A DNA stretch of 64,000 nt from positions 62,001-126,000 of the forward strand of contig NZ_LZZS01000014.1 of the NCBI RefSeq assembly GCF_014170335.1, written 5' to 3'. The notes beneath the pieces were generated by a model. The model was not told the origin of the DNA. It made no database searches and worked only from the letters and a program-made list of their open reading frames with translations. The DNA comes from Achromobacter sp. UMC46 (GTDB lineage Bacteria > Pseudomonadota > Gammaproteobacteria > Burkholderiales > Burkholderiaceae_B). Of the stretch, positions 1 to 9,040 are shown piece after piece (the first letter of the stretch is position 1; each line of letters starts with the position of its first letter). The translations under genes and the position numbers were made by a program.

Positions 1-107
1 AACTGGCCGACCAGGTGCTGCTGCACCGCCTGGCGCCGCAAGACCCCTACGCCATTCCCCCCAACGAAAGCGCGGCCTGCCAGGCCATCCTGCAATACGC
101 GCTGTAA
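1..107 (+). CDS. 3' end of an unidentified CDS (partial)
   Basis: The window opens inside a reading frame that runs from base 3 to a TAA at 105-107. The visible tail is 34 residues and ends in ILQYAL. No domain can be recognised in so short a piece. It lies 46 bases upstream of a Bug-type binding protein on the same strand, so it may be the preceding gene of the same operon, plausibly a catabolic enzyme, but that is a guess from position only. Confidence 0.55.
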   Translation, partial: LADQVLLHRLAPQDPYAIPPNESAACQAILQYAL

Positions 108-153
108 ACCGACGCCGGCGGCACAGCCGGCGCGTCCCCCAGGAGACCCCACC

Positions 154-1134
154 ATGAAACGCCTTCTTGCCCCCCTGATGCTGGCGGCGGCCGCCACGGT
201 TCCGTCCGCGCCCGTACTGGCCGCGGACGCCTTCCCCGCGGCCCGCCCCATCACCCTGATCGTGCCCTTCCCGCCGGGGGGCCCCACCGACGCCATGGCG
301 CGCCGGCTGGCCGAAAAGCTGCGCGAGCCCCTGAAGCAGAACGTCATCGTCGAAAACCGTAGCGGCGCGGGCGGCAACATCGGATCGGAATACGTGGCCT
401 CGGCCAAGCCCGACGGCTACACCCTGCTGTTCGGCACCTCCGGCCCGCTGGCCATCAATGTCAGCCTGTACAAGAAGCAGGGCTACAACCCCGAGACCAG
501 TTTCGCGCCCATCATCCGCCTGGGCCACCTGCCCAACATCCTGGTCGTGAACCCGTCGGTGCCCGCCACCAACGCGCAGGAACTCATCGCCTACGCCAAG
601 AAGAACCCGGACAAGCTCAGCTACGCCTCGTCCGGCAACGGCGCGTCCTCGCACCTGGCCGGCATCCTGTTCAACAAGATGGCCGGCACCCAGATCATGC
701 ACATCCCCTACAAGGGCACGGGACCGGCGCTGAACGATCTGCTGGGCGGCCAGGTGTCGATGTCGTTCACCGACATCCTGACCGCGCTGCCCTACATCAA
801 GGCCGGCAAGCTGCGCGCCATCGGCCTGGCCAGCGCCCAGCGCTCCGAAGCCCTGCCCGACCTGCCCACCTTGTCCGAGCAGGGGCTCCAAGGGTATGAC
901 GTCAGCGTCTTCTTCGGCATCGTTGCCCCCAAAGGCACGCCCGCCGACGTGGTGAACACGCTGAATCAGGCGTTCAAGACCGCCCTGTCGGACCCCGGCA
1001 TCAAGCAGACCCTGCATTCGCAGGGCATCGTCGAAGCGCAGGACCAGACGCCGCAAGGCCTGGCCGCCTTCATCACCACCGAAGTCCCCAAGTGGCGCGA
1101 ACTCATCACCAGCGCCAACGTTTCCATCGACTGA
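154..1134 (+). CDS. Bug/TctC-family tripartite tricarboxylate transporter substrate-binding protein
   Basis: Periplasmic solute-binding protein of the Bug (TctC) family, 326 aa. A signal peptide of about 23 residues (basic MKR, alanine-rich core, cleavage near VLA/ADA) is followed by the family opening ITLIVPFPPGGPTD and the PDGYTLLFGT element near residue 90. These proteins capture carboxylates or amides and normally deliver them to TctA/TctB membrane subunits; none are encoded in this window, so the protein is an orphan. An AGGAG ribosome site lies about 8 bases before the ATG. The next gene, a CaiB-type CoA-transferase, starts 12 bases downstream, which suggests that the bound acid is activated by CoA transfer. 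The ligand is unknown. Confidence 0.9.
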   Translation: MKRLLAPLMLAAAATVPSAPVLAADAFPAARPITLIVPFPPGGPTDAMARRLAEKLREPLKQNVIVENRSGAGGNIGSEYVASAKPDGYTLLFGTSGPLAINVSLYKKQGYNPETSFAPIIRLGHLPNILVVNPSVPATNAQELIAYAKKNPDKLSYASSGNGASSHLAGILFNKMAGTQIMHIPYKGTGPALNDLLGGQVSMSFTDILTALPYIKAGKLRAIGLASAQRSEALPDLPTLSEQGLQGYDVSVFFGIVAPKGTPADVVNTLNQAFKTALSDPGIKQTLHSQGIVEAQDQTPQGLAAFITTEVPKWRELITSANVSID

Positions 1135-1146
1135 AGCTGACTCTCC

Positions 1147-2274
1147 ATGGCCCCCACCCTACCGAATGCCGGCGCGCTTGCCGGTTGCAAGGTGATCGAC
1201 CTGTCCCGCGTGCTGGGCGGTCCCTATTGCACGCAGATCCTGGCCGACCACGGCGCCGACGTGCTGAAGATCGAACCGCCCGGCGGCGACGAGACCCGGG
1301 GCTGGGGCCCGCCCTTCCTGGGCGACACGGCGTCGTACTTCATCGGCGTAAACCGCAACAAGGAAGGCATGACGCTGGACTTGTCGCAAGCGGCCGGGCA
1401 AGAACTGCTGCGCCACTTGCTGGCCGACGCCGACGTGCTGGTCGAGAACTTCAAGCCCGGCACGCTGGAAAAGTGGGGCTTGGGCTTCGAGTCCCTGAGC
1501 CAGGCCTTCCCCAAGCTGATCCATTGCCGCGTCAGCGGCTTCGGATCGGATGGCCCGCTGGGCGGGTTGCCCGGCTACGACGCCTGCGCGCAAGCCATGT
1601 GCGGCCTGATGAGCGTGAACGGCGACGCGGACGGCGAAGCCACCCGCGTCGGCCTGCCGGTCGTGGACATGGTGACCGGCCTGAACGCGGCGGTGGCTGT
1701 CCTGCTGGCCTTGAACGAGCGCAGTCGCAGCGGCCTGGGCCAGTTCCTGGACATCACGTTGTACGACTGCGCGCTGTCGCTGCTGCATCCGCATGCGGCC
1801 AACTATTTCTATAGCGGCAACGTGCCCCGGCGCAGCGGCAACGCGCACCCGAACATCGCGCCCTACGAAACGCTGCCTACCGCCAGTGGCCCGATCTTCC
1901 TGGCCGTGGGCAACAACCGGCAATTCGCGCTGCTTGCGCGAACGCTGGGCGCGCCTGGCCTGGCGGCTGACCCGCGCTATGCCGCCAACGCCGACCGCCT
2001 GCAGCATCGCCAGGCCCTGCGCGACGAACTGTCCGCGTTGCTGGCGGGGCAGGATGCGGCCGCACTGGCCGACCGCCTGTTGCGCGCCGGCGTGCCGGCC
2101 GCCGCCGTGCAAACGGTGGATCAAGCGCTGGCGCATCCGCACACGCGCCACCGCGGCATGGTGCTGGAACAAGGCGAATACCAGGGCGTGGGGTCGCCGA
2201 TCAAGCTGTCGCGCACGCCCGCGACGCTACGCAAGCTGCCGCCCGCGCTGGCGCCCGCCGCCACGAAGGAATAG
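1147..2274 (+). CDS. CaiB/BaiF (class III) CoA-transferase
   Basis: Class III CoA-transferase, 375 aa, moving CoA between a donor thioester and a carboxylic acid in the cytoplasm. The N-terminal CKVIDLSRVLGGPYCTQILA element and the block GADVLKIEPPGGDETR are typical. The expected catalytic Asp is visible at about residue 174 in PVVDMVTG. Length is close to the family norm. It follows the Bug gene with a 12-base gap and ends before a strong terminator, so the two probably form the end of one operon. Substrate cannot be read from sequence; formyl-, succinyl- or carnitine-type transferases share the same fold. Confidence 0.88.
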   Translation: MAPTLPNAGALAGCKVIDLSRVLGGPYCTQILADHGADVLKIEPPGGDETRGWGPPFLGDTASYFIGVNRNKEGMTLDLSQAAGQELLRHLLADADVLVENFKPGTLEKWGLGFESLSQAFPKLIHCRVSGFGSDGPLGGLPGYDACAQAMCGLMSVNGDADGEATRVGLPVVDMVTGLNAAVAVLLALNERSRSGLGQFLDITLYDCALSLLHPHAANYFYSGNVPRRSGNAHPNIAPYETLPTASGPIFLAVGNNRQFALLARTLGAPGLAADPRYAANADRLQHRQALRDELSALLAGQDAAALADRLLRAGVPAAAVQTVDQALAHPHTRHRGMVLEQGEYQGVGSPIKLSRTPATLRKLPPALAPAATKE

Positions 2275-2287
2275 GCGGCGCGCGATC

Positions 2288-2320
2288 AAAAAGGCCCGAC
2301 TCATGCCGGGCCTTTTTTTT
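2288..2320 (+). terminator. Rho-independent terminator after the CoA-transferase gene
   Basis: A-rich left flank, stem AGGCCCG paired with CGGGCCT around a short loop, then a run of eight T. It lies 13 bases after the CoA-transferase stop and before the separately initiated permease gene. Confidence 0.88.
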
Positions 2321-2495
2321 CGTCCGGATGCGCCTTTCCTCAACACTTTGATCAGGCTTTCACAGCATTCCAACAACTAAGACATTTCGTTGCACGCTTG
2401 TTGCATCGCCGGCCCACCGCTGGCCGTAGACTTTTCGGGTCGCCTCGCGTTGCCGGGCAGCGCCTCCCCAAATTCAAAGAAAGAGGAGAAGGACC

Positions 2496-3887
2496 ATGGC
2501 CACGAATGAAACGAAAGACCACGCCCCGCTCAAGCGGGTGATGGGTCCCAAACTGTTGTTGCTGTTCATCGTCGGCGACATCCTGGGCACAGGCGTCTAT
2601 GCGCTGACCGGACAGGTGGCCGCCGAAGTCGGCGGCGCGGCCTGGCTGCCTTTCCTCGTGGCGTTCGCGGTGGCCTTGCTGACCGCGCTGTCCTATCTGG
2701 AACTGGTTACCAAGTATCCGAAGGCCGCCGGCGCGGCGCTCTATGTGCACAAGGCGTTCGGCGTGCACTTCCTGACTTTCATCGTCTGCTTCACCGTCAT
2801 GTGCTCGGGCCTGACGTCCGCCGCCACGGCCTCGCAAGCCTTCGCCGCCAACCTGTTCGCGGCCTTCGGCATCGAGACGGACAAGGTCTGGATCACGGCC
2901 GGCGCGCTGGGCTTCATGGTGCTGGTAATGCTGGTGAACCTGCGCGGCGCGGCCGAAAGCGTCAAGGCCAACGTGGTGCTGACCCTGATCGAACTGTCGG
3001 GCCTGCTGATGGTGATCCTGCTGGGCTTCTACGCCATCGCCGGCGGACAGGCGGATTTTTCGCGTGTGATCGCATTCGACACGCCGGAAGACAAGAGCGT
3101 GTTCCTGGCGGTGACTTCCGCCACGGCGCTGGCCTTCTTCGCGATGGTCGGCTTCGAGGACTCCGTCAACATGGCCGAAGAAACCCATGAGCCCAGCCGC
3201 ATCTTCCCCAAGGTGATGCTGACGGGCCTGGGCGTCACCGCCGTGATCTACGTGCTGGTGTCCATCTGCGCGGTGGCGCTGGTGCCGGTGGGCGAACTGG
3301 CCAAGAGTTCGACGCCGCTGGTGCTGGTGGTCAAGCGCGCCGCCCCCGGCCTGCCGGTCGAATACATCATGCCCGTCATCTCGATGTTCGCCGTGGCGAA
3401 TTCCGCGCTGATCAACATGATGATGGCCAGCCGCCTGCTCTACGGCATGTCGCGCCAAGGCGTGCTGCCGGCCTTCCTGGCGCACGTGCACCGCAAGAAC
3501 CAGACGCCGTGGACGGCCATCCTGTTCACGACCGTGCTGGCGCTGGGGCTGATCGTGCTGGTGGCGCTGGCGGATTCGGAAGCCATCCGTGCGCTGGGCG
3601 GCACTACCGCGCTGCTGCTGCTGGGGGTGTTCGCCTTCGTCAACGTCGCCGTGCTGGTCCTGCGCCGCGACACGGTCAAGCACGAGCACTTCCGCATCAA
3701 CCGCATCATCCCGTGGCTGGGCGCGGCGGCCTGCCTGTTCCTGGTCACGCCGCTGACGGGGCGCGACGTCATCCAGTATCAGGTGGCGGGCTGGCTGCTG
3801 CTGCTGGGCGTGGTGATGTGGGGCGTGACGTACCTGGCGCACCGCAAGGAGGCGCGCATGGAACTGGACCCGTCCACGCTCGATTAG
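2496..3887 (+). CDS. APC-superfamily amino acid permease
   Basis: Integral inner-membrane transporter of 463 aa with about 12 hydrophobic segments. The first segment carries the APC signature-like stretch VGDILGTGVYALTG, equivalent to the substrate-binding unwound helix of amino acid/polyamine/organocation carriers. A purine-rich ribosome site (AAAGAGGAGAAGG) sits just before the ATG. The gene stands alone between a terminator and the convergent gamma-glutamyltransferase gene, 30 bases away. Uptake of free amino acids would fit the periplasmic glutamyl-peptide hydrolase next door, but this link is an inference; the substrate is unknown. Confidence 0.87.
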   Translation: MATNETKDHAPLKRVMGPKLLLLFIVGDILGTGVYALTGQVAAEVGGAAWLPFLVAFAVALLTALSYLELVTKYPKAAGAALYVHKAFGVHFLTFIVCFTVMCSGLTSAATASQAFAANLFAAFGIETDKVWITAGALGFMVLVMLVNLRGAAESVKANVVLTLIELSGLLMVILLGFYAIAGGQADFSRVIAFDTPEDKSVFLAVTSATALAFFAMVGFEDSVNMAEETHEPSRIFPKVMLTGLGVTAVIYVLVSICAVALVPVGELAKSSTPLVLVVKRAAPGLPVEYIMPVISMFAVANSALINMMMASRLLYGMSRQGVLPAFLAHVHRKNQTPWTAILFTTVLALGLIVLVALADSEAIRALGGTTALLLLGVFAFVNVAVLVLRRDTVKHEHFRINRIIPWLGAAACLFLVTPLTGRDVIQYQVAGWLLLLGVVMWGVTYLAHRKEARMELDPSTLD

Positions 3888-3917
3888 CCGCAAGCGCCGC
3901 CTGGCCCGCGCCCGGCC

Positions 3918-5687
3918 TCATCCCCCCGCGGCCAGCCCCTCGCGCCGCGGGTCCGCGCCGCCTTGCAGGCCATTGCCGTCAATGACGATGCCGTGGATGC
4001 CGCTGGGGAATTCGGTGATGCGCACCGGGTGCCCCATGCGCTCCAGGGCGGGCGCCAGCGCTTCCAGCGCGGTGCCCTTTTCAAGCTCGGTTTCCTTGTT
4101 GCGGCTGCCCATGTTCGGCAAGGCGATGGCGGTCTGGATATCCAGCCCCCAATCCAGCACGCCCACGATCGTCTTGGCCACGTAGTTGATGATGGCGCTG
4201 CCGCCGGGCGAACCCACCAGCATGACGGGTTTGCCGTCGCGCAGCACGATGATCGGCGCCATCGCGCTGCGGGGACGCTTGCCCGGCTCGATGCGGTTGG
4301 CGACCAGGCGGCCTTCGGGGTCTTTGAACGACGACGAGAAGTCCGTCATCTCGTTGTTCAGCAAGAAGCCGCGCACGAAGATCTTGCTGCCGAACTCGCT
4401 TTCGATCGTGGTCGTCATGGACAGCGCATTGCCTTGGGCGTCCACCGCCACCAGATGGCTGGTGGACGGCAGTTCCAGCGCGTTGTCCCGGCCCAGCGAC
4501 AACAACTTCCCTTCCGGGTCTCCCGGGAGCGCCACCTTCATGCTGCGGTCCGGCTGGATCAACGCGCCGCGCGCGCGCAGATAGGCGGGGTCCAGCATGG
4601 CGCGCACCGGCACGTGCACGAAGTCCGGATCCGCCACATAGAAGTCGCGGTCGGCGAATGCCAGGCGGCCGGCCTCGGAGAAATAATGCACGGACTCCAC
4701 CGAGCCCGGCGCGAAGCGCGACATCGGGAATTGCTCAAGTTCGCCCAGCATCTGGAACACGGCGATGGGGCCGCTGCTGGGCGGCGCCATGCCGCACAGC
4801 TGATAGCCGCGATACGCGCCGCACACCGGGTCGCGCGTCTTGGCGCGGTAGTTGGCCAGGTCCGCCAGGCTCAGATCACCGGGCGTGGCGTGCCCGTGCA
4901 CGGCGGCTACGATGTCGCGGGCGATATCGCCCTGGTAGAACGCGTCGGCGCCCTGCCGGGCCACCGCGCGCAGCGTGCCGGCGAACTCGGGGTTCTTCAG
5001 CACATGGCCCACCGGCCAGGGCGAGCCGTCGGGCGCGTAGAAATAGGCGGCGGCGGCCGCCTGCTTGGGCAGGGCCTTGTTGCCGGCCAGCAGCGCGTGC
5101 AAGCGCGGCGATACGGCGAACCCCGTTTCGGCCAGCCGAATCGCGGGCTGAAACAGGTCGGCCCACGGCAGCACGCCCGCGTTCTTGTGCGCCAGCTCCA
5201 GGCCGCGCAACAGACCCGGCACGCCCACCGACATGCCGTTGTTGACGGCCTGCGCGAACGGCAGCGGCTTGCCCTGAGCATCCAGGAAGCGGTCCGGCCG
5301 CGCAGCCGCGGGCGCCGTCTCGCGGCTGTCGAACGTCTGGATGCGGCCCGCCTTGGCCGAATACAGCACCATGAACGCGCCGCCGCCGATGCCGGAGGAT
5401 TGCGGCTCCACCAGGTTCAGCACCAGCTGCGTGGCGATGGCGGCGTCGACCACGCTGCCGCCCCGGCGCAGCATCTCCTGGCCGGCCTGCGTCGCCAGCG
5501 GATTGGCCGAGACCATCATGTAGTGCGGCGCGCGCACCAGTTCGCGCGCCTGCGTACCGCTGGCGGCTTCGGGATTCCGGTCTTCGACCGCCTGCGGCGC
5601 GCGGGCCCAGGCGGCGGGCATGCCGGACAAAGCCGCCGTCATGGCGGCGGCTAGCAGGACGGCGGCGGCGTGGCGGCAAGCGCGCAT
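3918..5687 (-). CDS. ggt: Gamma-glutamyltransferase (glutathione hydrolase)
   Basis: Secreted N-terminal-nucleophile hydrolase of 589 aa that cleaves gamma-glutamyl bonds of glutathione and related peptides. It has a signal peptide of about 29 residues, then the large-subunit motif SSGIGGGAFMVLY near residue 100. The self-processing site reads STSHLVAVD; the Thr at about 409 should become the N-terminal nucleophile of the small subunit. GSPGGSAIINYVAKT near the C-terminus is the family's oxyanion region. It diverges from a LysR gene 145 bases away, which is its most likely regulator, and converges on the permease gene. Confidence 0.93.
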   Translation of the reverse strand: MRACRHAAAVLLAAAMTAALSGMPAAWARAPQAVEDRNPEAASGTQARELVRAPHYMMVSANPLATQAGQEMLRRGGSVVDAAIATQLVLNLVEPQSSGIGGGAFMVLYSAKAGRIQTFDSRETAPAAARPDRFLDAQGKPLPFAQAVNNGMSVGVPGLLRGLELAHKNAGVLPWADLFQPAIRLAETGFAVSPRLHALLAGNKALPKQAAAAAYFYAPDGSPWPVGHVLKNPEFAGTLRAVARQGADAFYQGDIARDIVAAVHGHATPGDLSLADLANYRAKTRDPVCGAYRGYQLCGMAPPSSGPIAVFQMLGELEQFPMSRFAPGSVESVHYFSEAGRLAFADRDFYVADPDFVHVPVRAMLDPAYLRARGALIQPDRSMKVALPGDPEGKLLSLGRDNALELPSTSHLVAVDAQGNALSMTTTIESEFGSKIFVRGFLLNNEMTDFSSSFKDPEGRLVANRIEPGKRPRSAMAPIIVLRDGKPVMLVGSPGGSAIINYVAKTIVGVLDWGLDIQTAIALPNMGSRNKETELEKGTALEALAPALERMGHPVRITEFPSGIHGIVIDGNGLQGGADPRREGLAAGG

Positions 5688-5795
5688 GATCTGGCTCCGG
5701 AATAGCGCCGGCGTGCCGGCAGGCGTCCATCATAGTCAAGGCACCCGCCGCTGTCGCGCCGGCCGACCGGGATGCCCGGCTGGCGCCTTCCGACT

Positions 5796-5801
5796 TAGAA
5801 T
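5796..5801 (+). promoter_or_regulatory. Possible -10 element of the LysR gene
   Basis: TAGAAT sits 31 bases before the LysR start in the 145-base divergent interval with ggt. No good -35 hexamer is present at 16-18 bases, as often seen for activator-dependent or autoregulated LysR promoters. Weak evidence. Confidence 0.3.
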
Positions 5802-5832
5802 CGCGGTTCCGGAGCCTTATCCCCATCGTGCC

Positions 5833-6738
5833 ATGCGCCTGCGCCACATCGAGATTTTCGAAGCGATCCGCCGTACCGGTTCCCTGACCGAAGCCGCCGC
5901 CACGCTGCATATCTCGCAACCCGCCGCCAGCAAGCTGCTGGCGCACGCCGAGGCCCAACTGGGCTTCAAGCTGTTCGAGCGCGTCAAGGGCCGGCTGGTC
6001 GCCACGCGCGAGGCCGATATCCTGACGCCCGAAGTTGCGCGCTTGAATCAGGACTTGAACAGCGTGCGCCGGCTGGCCGCCAGCCTGCGCGACCGGCCCC
6101 ACGGCCACTTGCGCCTGGGTTGCGCGCCCGCGCTGGGCCTGGGGCTGCTGCCGGCGGTGGTGCGCGGCAGCCGCGACGCGCAACCCGGCATCACCTTCGA
6201 CATCCATACCCATCACAGCGCCGAACTCGTGCAAGGCCTGCTGACACGCGAACTGGACCTTGCCGTCACCTTCGACACCAACGACTATCCCGGCCTGACG
6301 CGCATGGGGCTGGGCCATACCGAACTGGTGCACCTGAGCCGCACGCCTGCCTCCGGCCCGATCCGGTTGCCGGAACTGGCAACCCCGGCGGGCGGCACGC
6401 TGATCGTGCTGGACGCCAGCGACGCTTCGGGCGCGCTGCTGCAGATGGCGCTGGACGCGCAGGGCCTGGACCCGCAAGTCGCCATCCAGGTGCAGACGCA
6501 TTACGTGGCCTGCGCGCTGGTGGACGCGGGTTGCGGCGACGCCATCGTCGACGCCATCACCGCGCAGGCGATGCTGCGGCCCGGCATGCACCTGCGCCGC
6601 CTTGAACCCGCGCTGCGCGTGCCGATCAGCATCATGGTGCGCAACCAGGACCCCTTGTCGTCCCTGCACCGCGACCTGATCGAACGCTTGCGCGCCGCCT
6701 GCGCCGAACGCATCGCCACGCTGGACGCGTCCGCCTGA
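5833..6738 (+). CDS. LysR-family transcriptional regulator
   Basis: LysR-type regulator, 301 aa from the ATG at 5833. That start was chosen because it places MRLRHIEIFEAIRRTGSLTE, the canonical first helices of the winged helix-turn-helix, at the N-terminus; in-frame sequence upstream is not LysR-like. The recognition helix region LHISQPAASKLLAHAE follows. The C-terminal two-thirds is the effector-binding fold. It is divergent from ggt, and LysR proteins usually control the divergent neighbour, so ggt is the first candidate target. The effector is unknown. A hairpin terminator follows 19 bases downstream. Confidence 0.92.
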   Translation: MRLRHIEIFEAIRRTGSLTEAAATLHISQPAASKLLAHAEAQLGFKLFERVKGRLVATREADILTPEVARLNQDLNSVRRLAASLRDRPHGHLRLGCAPALGLGLLPAVVRGSRDAQPGITFDIHTHHSAELVQGLLTRELDLAVTFDTNDYPGLTRMGLGHTELVHLSRTPASGPIRLPELATPAGGTLIVLDASDASGALLQMALDAQGLDPQVAIQVQTHYVACALVDAGCGDAIVDAITAQAMLRPGMHLRRLEPALRVPISIMVRNQDPLSSLHRDLIERLRAACAERIATLDASA

Positions 6739-6757
6739 CAGGCAGGGGCGCCGCGCC

Positions 6758-6789
6758 AAAAAAAACGGACGTCCGAAGACGTCCGTTTT
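6758..6789. terminator. Bidirectional terminator between convergent LysR and Bug genes
   Basis: Nine-base-pair stem ACGGACGTC/GACGTCCGT around a CGAA loop, flanked by A-run on the left and TTTT on the right, so it can work for both convergent genes. Confidence 0.85.
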
Positions 6790-6831
6790 GCCGTGCAGAC
6801 CGGGGCCGGCCCAGGGCCGCCCCGCGCCGCA

Positions 6832-7824
6832 TCAGTCCAGCTTGATGTTCTGCTTCTTCACGACGTCTTGAGCCCAGTCGAACTGCTCTTTGATTTCTTT
6901 CGCGAACTCTTCCGGCGTGTTGCCCGACGGCGCCGAGCCTTGATCGTCCAGCGCCTTGATGACCTTCGGGTCCTTCAGGGCCACGACGGCGGCGTCACGC
7001 AGCTTGTTCACGACTTCCATCGGCGTGCCCTTGGGCGCCAGCAGGCCGTACCAGACCGGCTGGTTCAGCACCGGGAAACCGGCTTGCTTGAACGTCGGCA
7101 CGCCCTTGACGGCAGCGATTTCATCGGGCCACGCGATGGCCATGGCGCGCAGCTTGCCCGCCTGGATCTGCGGCATCGACGACGGCAGGTTGTCGAACAG
7201 GATTTCGATCTGGCCGCCGACGGCATCCGCCACGGCCGGGCCCGAACCCTTGTACGGCACGTGCACGATGTCGGTGCCCGTGGCCATCTTGAACGATTCG
7301 CCCATCAAGTGCAGCACGCCGCACGTGCCCGAGCTGCCGTAGGAGTACTTGCCCGGATTCTTCTTCAGCTCTTCGACGAAGCCCTTGAAGTCCTTGGCCG
7401 GGAACTTCGGATTCACCGCGACCACGTTGGCCGTGTTGGCGAAGTTGGTGACCGGCTGGAAGTCCTTGATCGGATCGTACGGCAGGTCCTTCGGGCGGCA
7501 TGCCGGGTTCACGGCCATCGTCGAGACGGTGGCGATGGACAGCGTGTAGCCGTCGGCATCCGCGCGCGCGGCTTCCGACGCGCCGATGGCGCCGCCTGCG
7601 CCGCCCTTGTTTTCCACAACCATCGGCTGGCCGAGTTCCTGGCTCATGCGCTGCGTCACCAGACGCGCGATGATGTCGGTCGAGCCGCCCGGTGCGAACG
7701 GGACGATCACGCGGATCGGCTTGCTGGGGTACTTGTCGGCGGCGTGCGCGACAGAAACGCCAAGCGTGCCGGCGGCGCCGGTTGCCAAGGCGATAGCCAC
7801 GGCCAGGGAGCGAACTTTATTCAT
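6832..7824 (-). CDS. Bug/TctC-family substrate-binding protein
   Basis: Periplasmic Bug-family binding protein, 330 aa. The ATG at 7824 was chosen over a longer upstream frame because it gives a clean signal peptide (MNKVRSLAVAIALATG through AHA/ADKYP) and has a GGAGG site about 9 bases before it. Mature sequence opens with PIRVIVPFAPGGSTD, the family hallmark. Two cysteines, in NPACRPKD and GTCGVLH, could form a disulfide in the periplasm. No TctAB partner genes are near. It diverges from an AEC-family carrier, and an 18-base inverted repeat lies in its leader. Ligand unknown. Confidence 0.9.
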   Translation of the reverse strand: MNKVRSLAVAIALATGAAGTLGVSVAHAADKYPSKPIRVIVPFAPGGSTDIIARLVTQRMSQELGQPMVVENKGGAGGAIGASEAARADADGYTLSIATVSTMAVNPACRPKDLPYDPIKDFQPVTNFANTANVVAVNPKFPAKDFKGFVEELKKNPGKYSYGSSGTCGVLHLMGESFKMATGTDIVHVPYKGSGPAVADAVGGQIEILFDNLPSSMPQIQAGKLRAMAIAWPDEIAAVKGVPTFKQAGFPVLNQPVWYGLLAPKGTPMEVVNKLRDAAVVALKDPKVIKALDDQGSAPSGNTPEEFAKEIKEQFDWAQDVVKKQNIKLD

Positions 7825-7880
7825 AGGTGTGTTTCCTCCAAGATTGCGAGCCCGTATGTGAACGGACCGTTGTGTGATGT

Positions 7881-7898
7881 GTCCGCCTGTAGGCGGAC
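7881..7898. repeat. Perfect inverted repeat upstream of the Bug gene
   Basis: GTCCGCC-TGTA-GGCGGAC, a perfect 7-4-7 inverted repeat, 57-74 bases upstream of the Bug start in the 246-base divergent region. It could be an operator or, if transcribed, a stable leader hairpin. No T-run follows on either strand, so it is not an ordinary terminator. Confidence 0.5.
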
Positions 7899-8070
7899 CA
7901 GCAGTTAACGGTGGGGGCGCATTGCTCGTGTGCTGCGTGTTTCGCCGCGCTGCTTTTATGGATTGCTTGTGGCACACGCGCCCGCCAGAATGACGGAGAA
8001 TAGCAGCAAATGCTTACACACGCATAGCGTGCCGATCCCCGGCCTACGCCCTGAAAAAACGCCCTTGTCC

Positions 8071-8970
8071 ATGTCGGTCGCCCTTCTGGTTTTCCCTGAT
8101 TTTTTGCTGGTCGCGCTAGGTTGGGCGCTACGTCACAAACTGGGTTTTTCACGCGAGTTCTTCGCGGGCACCGAACGCCTCGTCTACTTCGTGCTGTTCC
8201 CCGCCCTGCTGTTCCAATCCATCTTGCGCACCCCCATCACGGCGGGCAACGCAGCCCTGCTGCTGCAGGCCACCGCGGCGGTCGTGGCGGCCGGCGTGGC
8301 GCTGGCCTGGCTGGCGGGCCTGGTGCTGCGGCCCTCGTCGCTGGGGCTGGCCTCGTCCGCGCAGTGCGGCTACCGCTTCAACACGTATATCGGCCTGGCG
8401 CTGTCGGCCAGCCTGGCGGGGTCGCAGGGCCAGACGGTGATGGCGCTGATCATCGGCTTTGCCGTGCCCATGGCCAACGTCGCGGCGGTCTACGGGCTGG
8501 CGCGCCACAACGGCGGCAACCTGCTGCGCGAGCTGGCGCGCAATCCGCTGGTCGTGTCCACGCTGCTGGGCCTGGCCTGCAACCTGGCGGGGCTGCACCT
8601 GCCCGGCCCGGTCGATACGGTGCTGGCGCGGCTGGGCGCAGCCGCCATCGCGCTGGGCATCCTCTGCGTGGGCGCCAGCCTGGCCTGGGAAGGCGGCAAG
8701 GGCTATGGCGCGCTGATCGCGTGGATGCTGGGCGTCAAGCTCGTAGCGCTGCCCGCCGTGGCGCTGCTGGTGGCGCACCTGCTGGGCCTGGCGCCGCTGG
8801 AAGCGCGGATGCTGCTGCTGTTCGCCGCCCTGCCCACCGCGTCCGCCGCCTACGTACTGGCGATGCGCATGGGCGGCGACGGCCGCATGGTGGCGGTGCT
8901 GATCTCGCTGGGCACGCTGTTCTCGGCCGCCACGATCCCGATGTGGCTGCTGCTTTCCGGACACGCCTGA
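8071..8970 (+). CDS. AEC (auxin efflux carrier) family transporter
   Basis: Inner-membrane carrier of 299 aa, almost wholly hydrophobic with about ten membrane segments, matching the AEC/malonate-auxin carrier family in size and composition. The start at 8071 (MSVALLVFPDFLLVALGW) places the first membrane helix at the N-terminus as in the family. In-frame ATGs further upstream (for example 7990) add a hydrophilic extension with no family support, and no strong ribosome site decides between them. It diverges from a Bug-type binding protein; both could handle organic acids. Transport direction and substrate are unknown. Confidence 0.82.
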   Translation: MSVALLVFPDFLLVALGWALRHKLGFSREFFAGTERLVYFVLFPALLFQSILRTPITAGNAALLLQATAAVVAAGVALAWLAGLVLRPSSLGLASSAQCGYRFNTYIGLALSASLAGSQGQTVMALIIGFAVPMANVAAVYGLARHNGGNLLRELARNPLVVSTLLGLACNLAGLHLPGPVDTVLARLGAAAIALGILCVGASLAWEGGKGYGALIAWMLGVKLVALPAVALLVAHLLGLAPLEARMLLLFAALPTASAAYVLAMRMGGDGRMVAVLISLGTLFSAATIPMWLLLSGHA

Positions 8971-8992
8971 TCCGGCGACCTTCCGCGCCGAT

Positions 8993-9023
8993 AAAAAATG
9001 GCCGCCCATCGGGCGGCCATTTT
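8993..9023. terminator. Bidirectional terminator between AEC carrier and fumC
   Basis: A-run, stem ATGGCCGCCC paired with GGGCGGCCAT around a 3-base loop, then TTT. It sits between two convergent genes and serves both orientations. Confidence 0.85.
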
Positions 9024-9040
9024 CATTTCGGCGCGGCCGC

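Noticed and set aside
3963..5654. A 563-codon plus-strand frame opposite gamma-glutamyltransferase
   Set aside because: Shadow of ggt; composition typical of the reverse complement and no recognisable motif.
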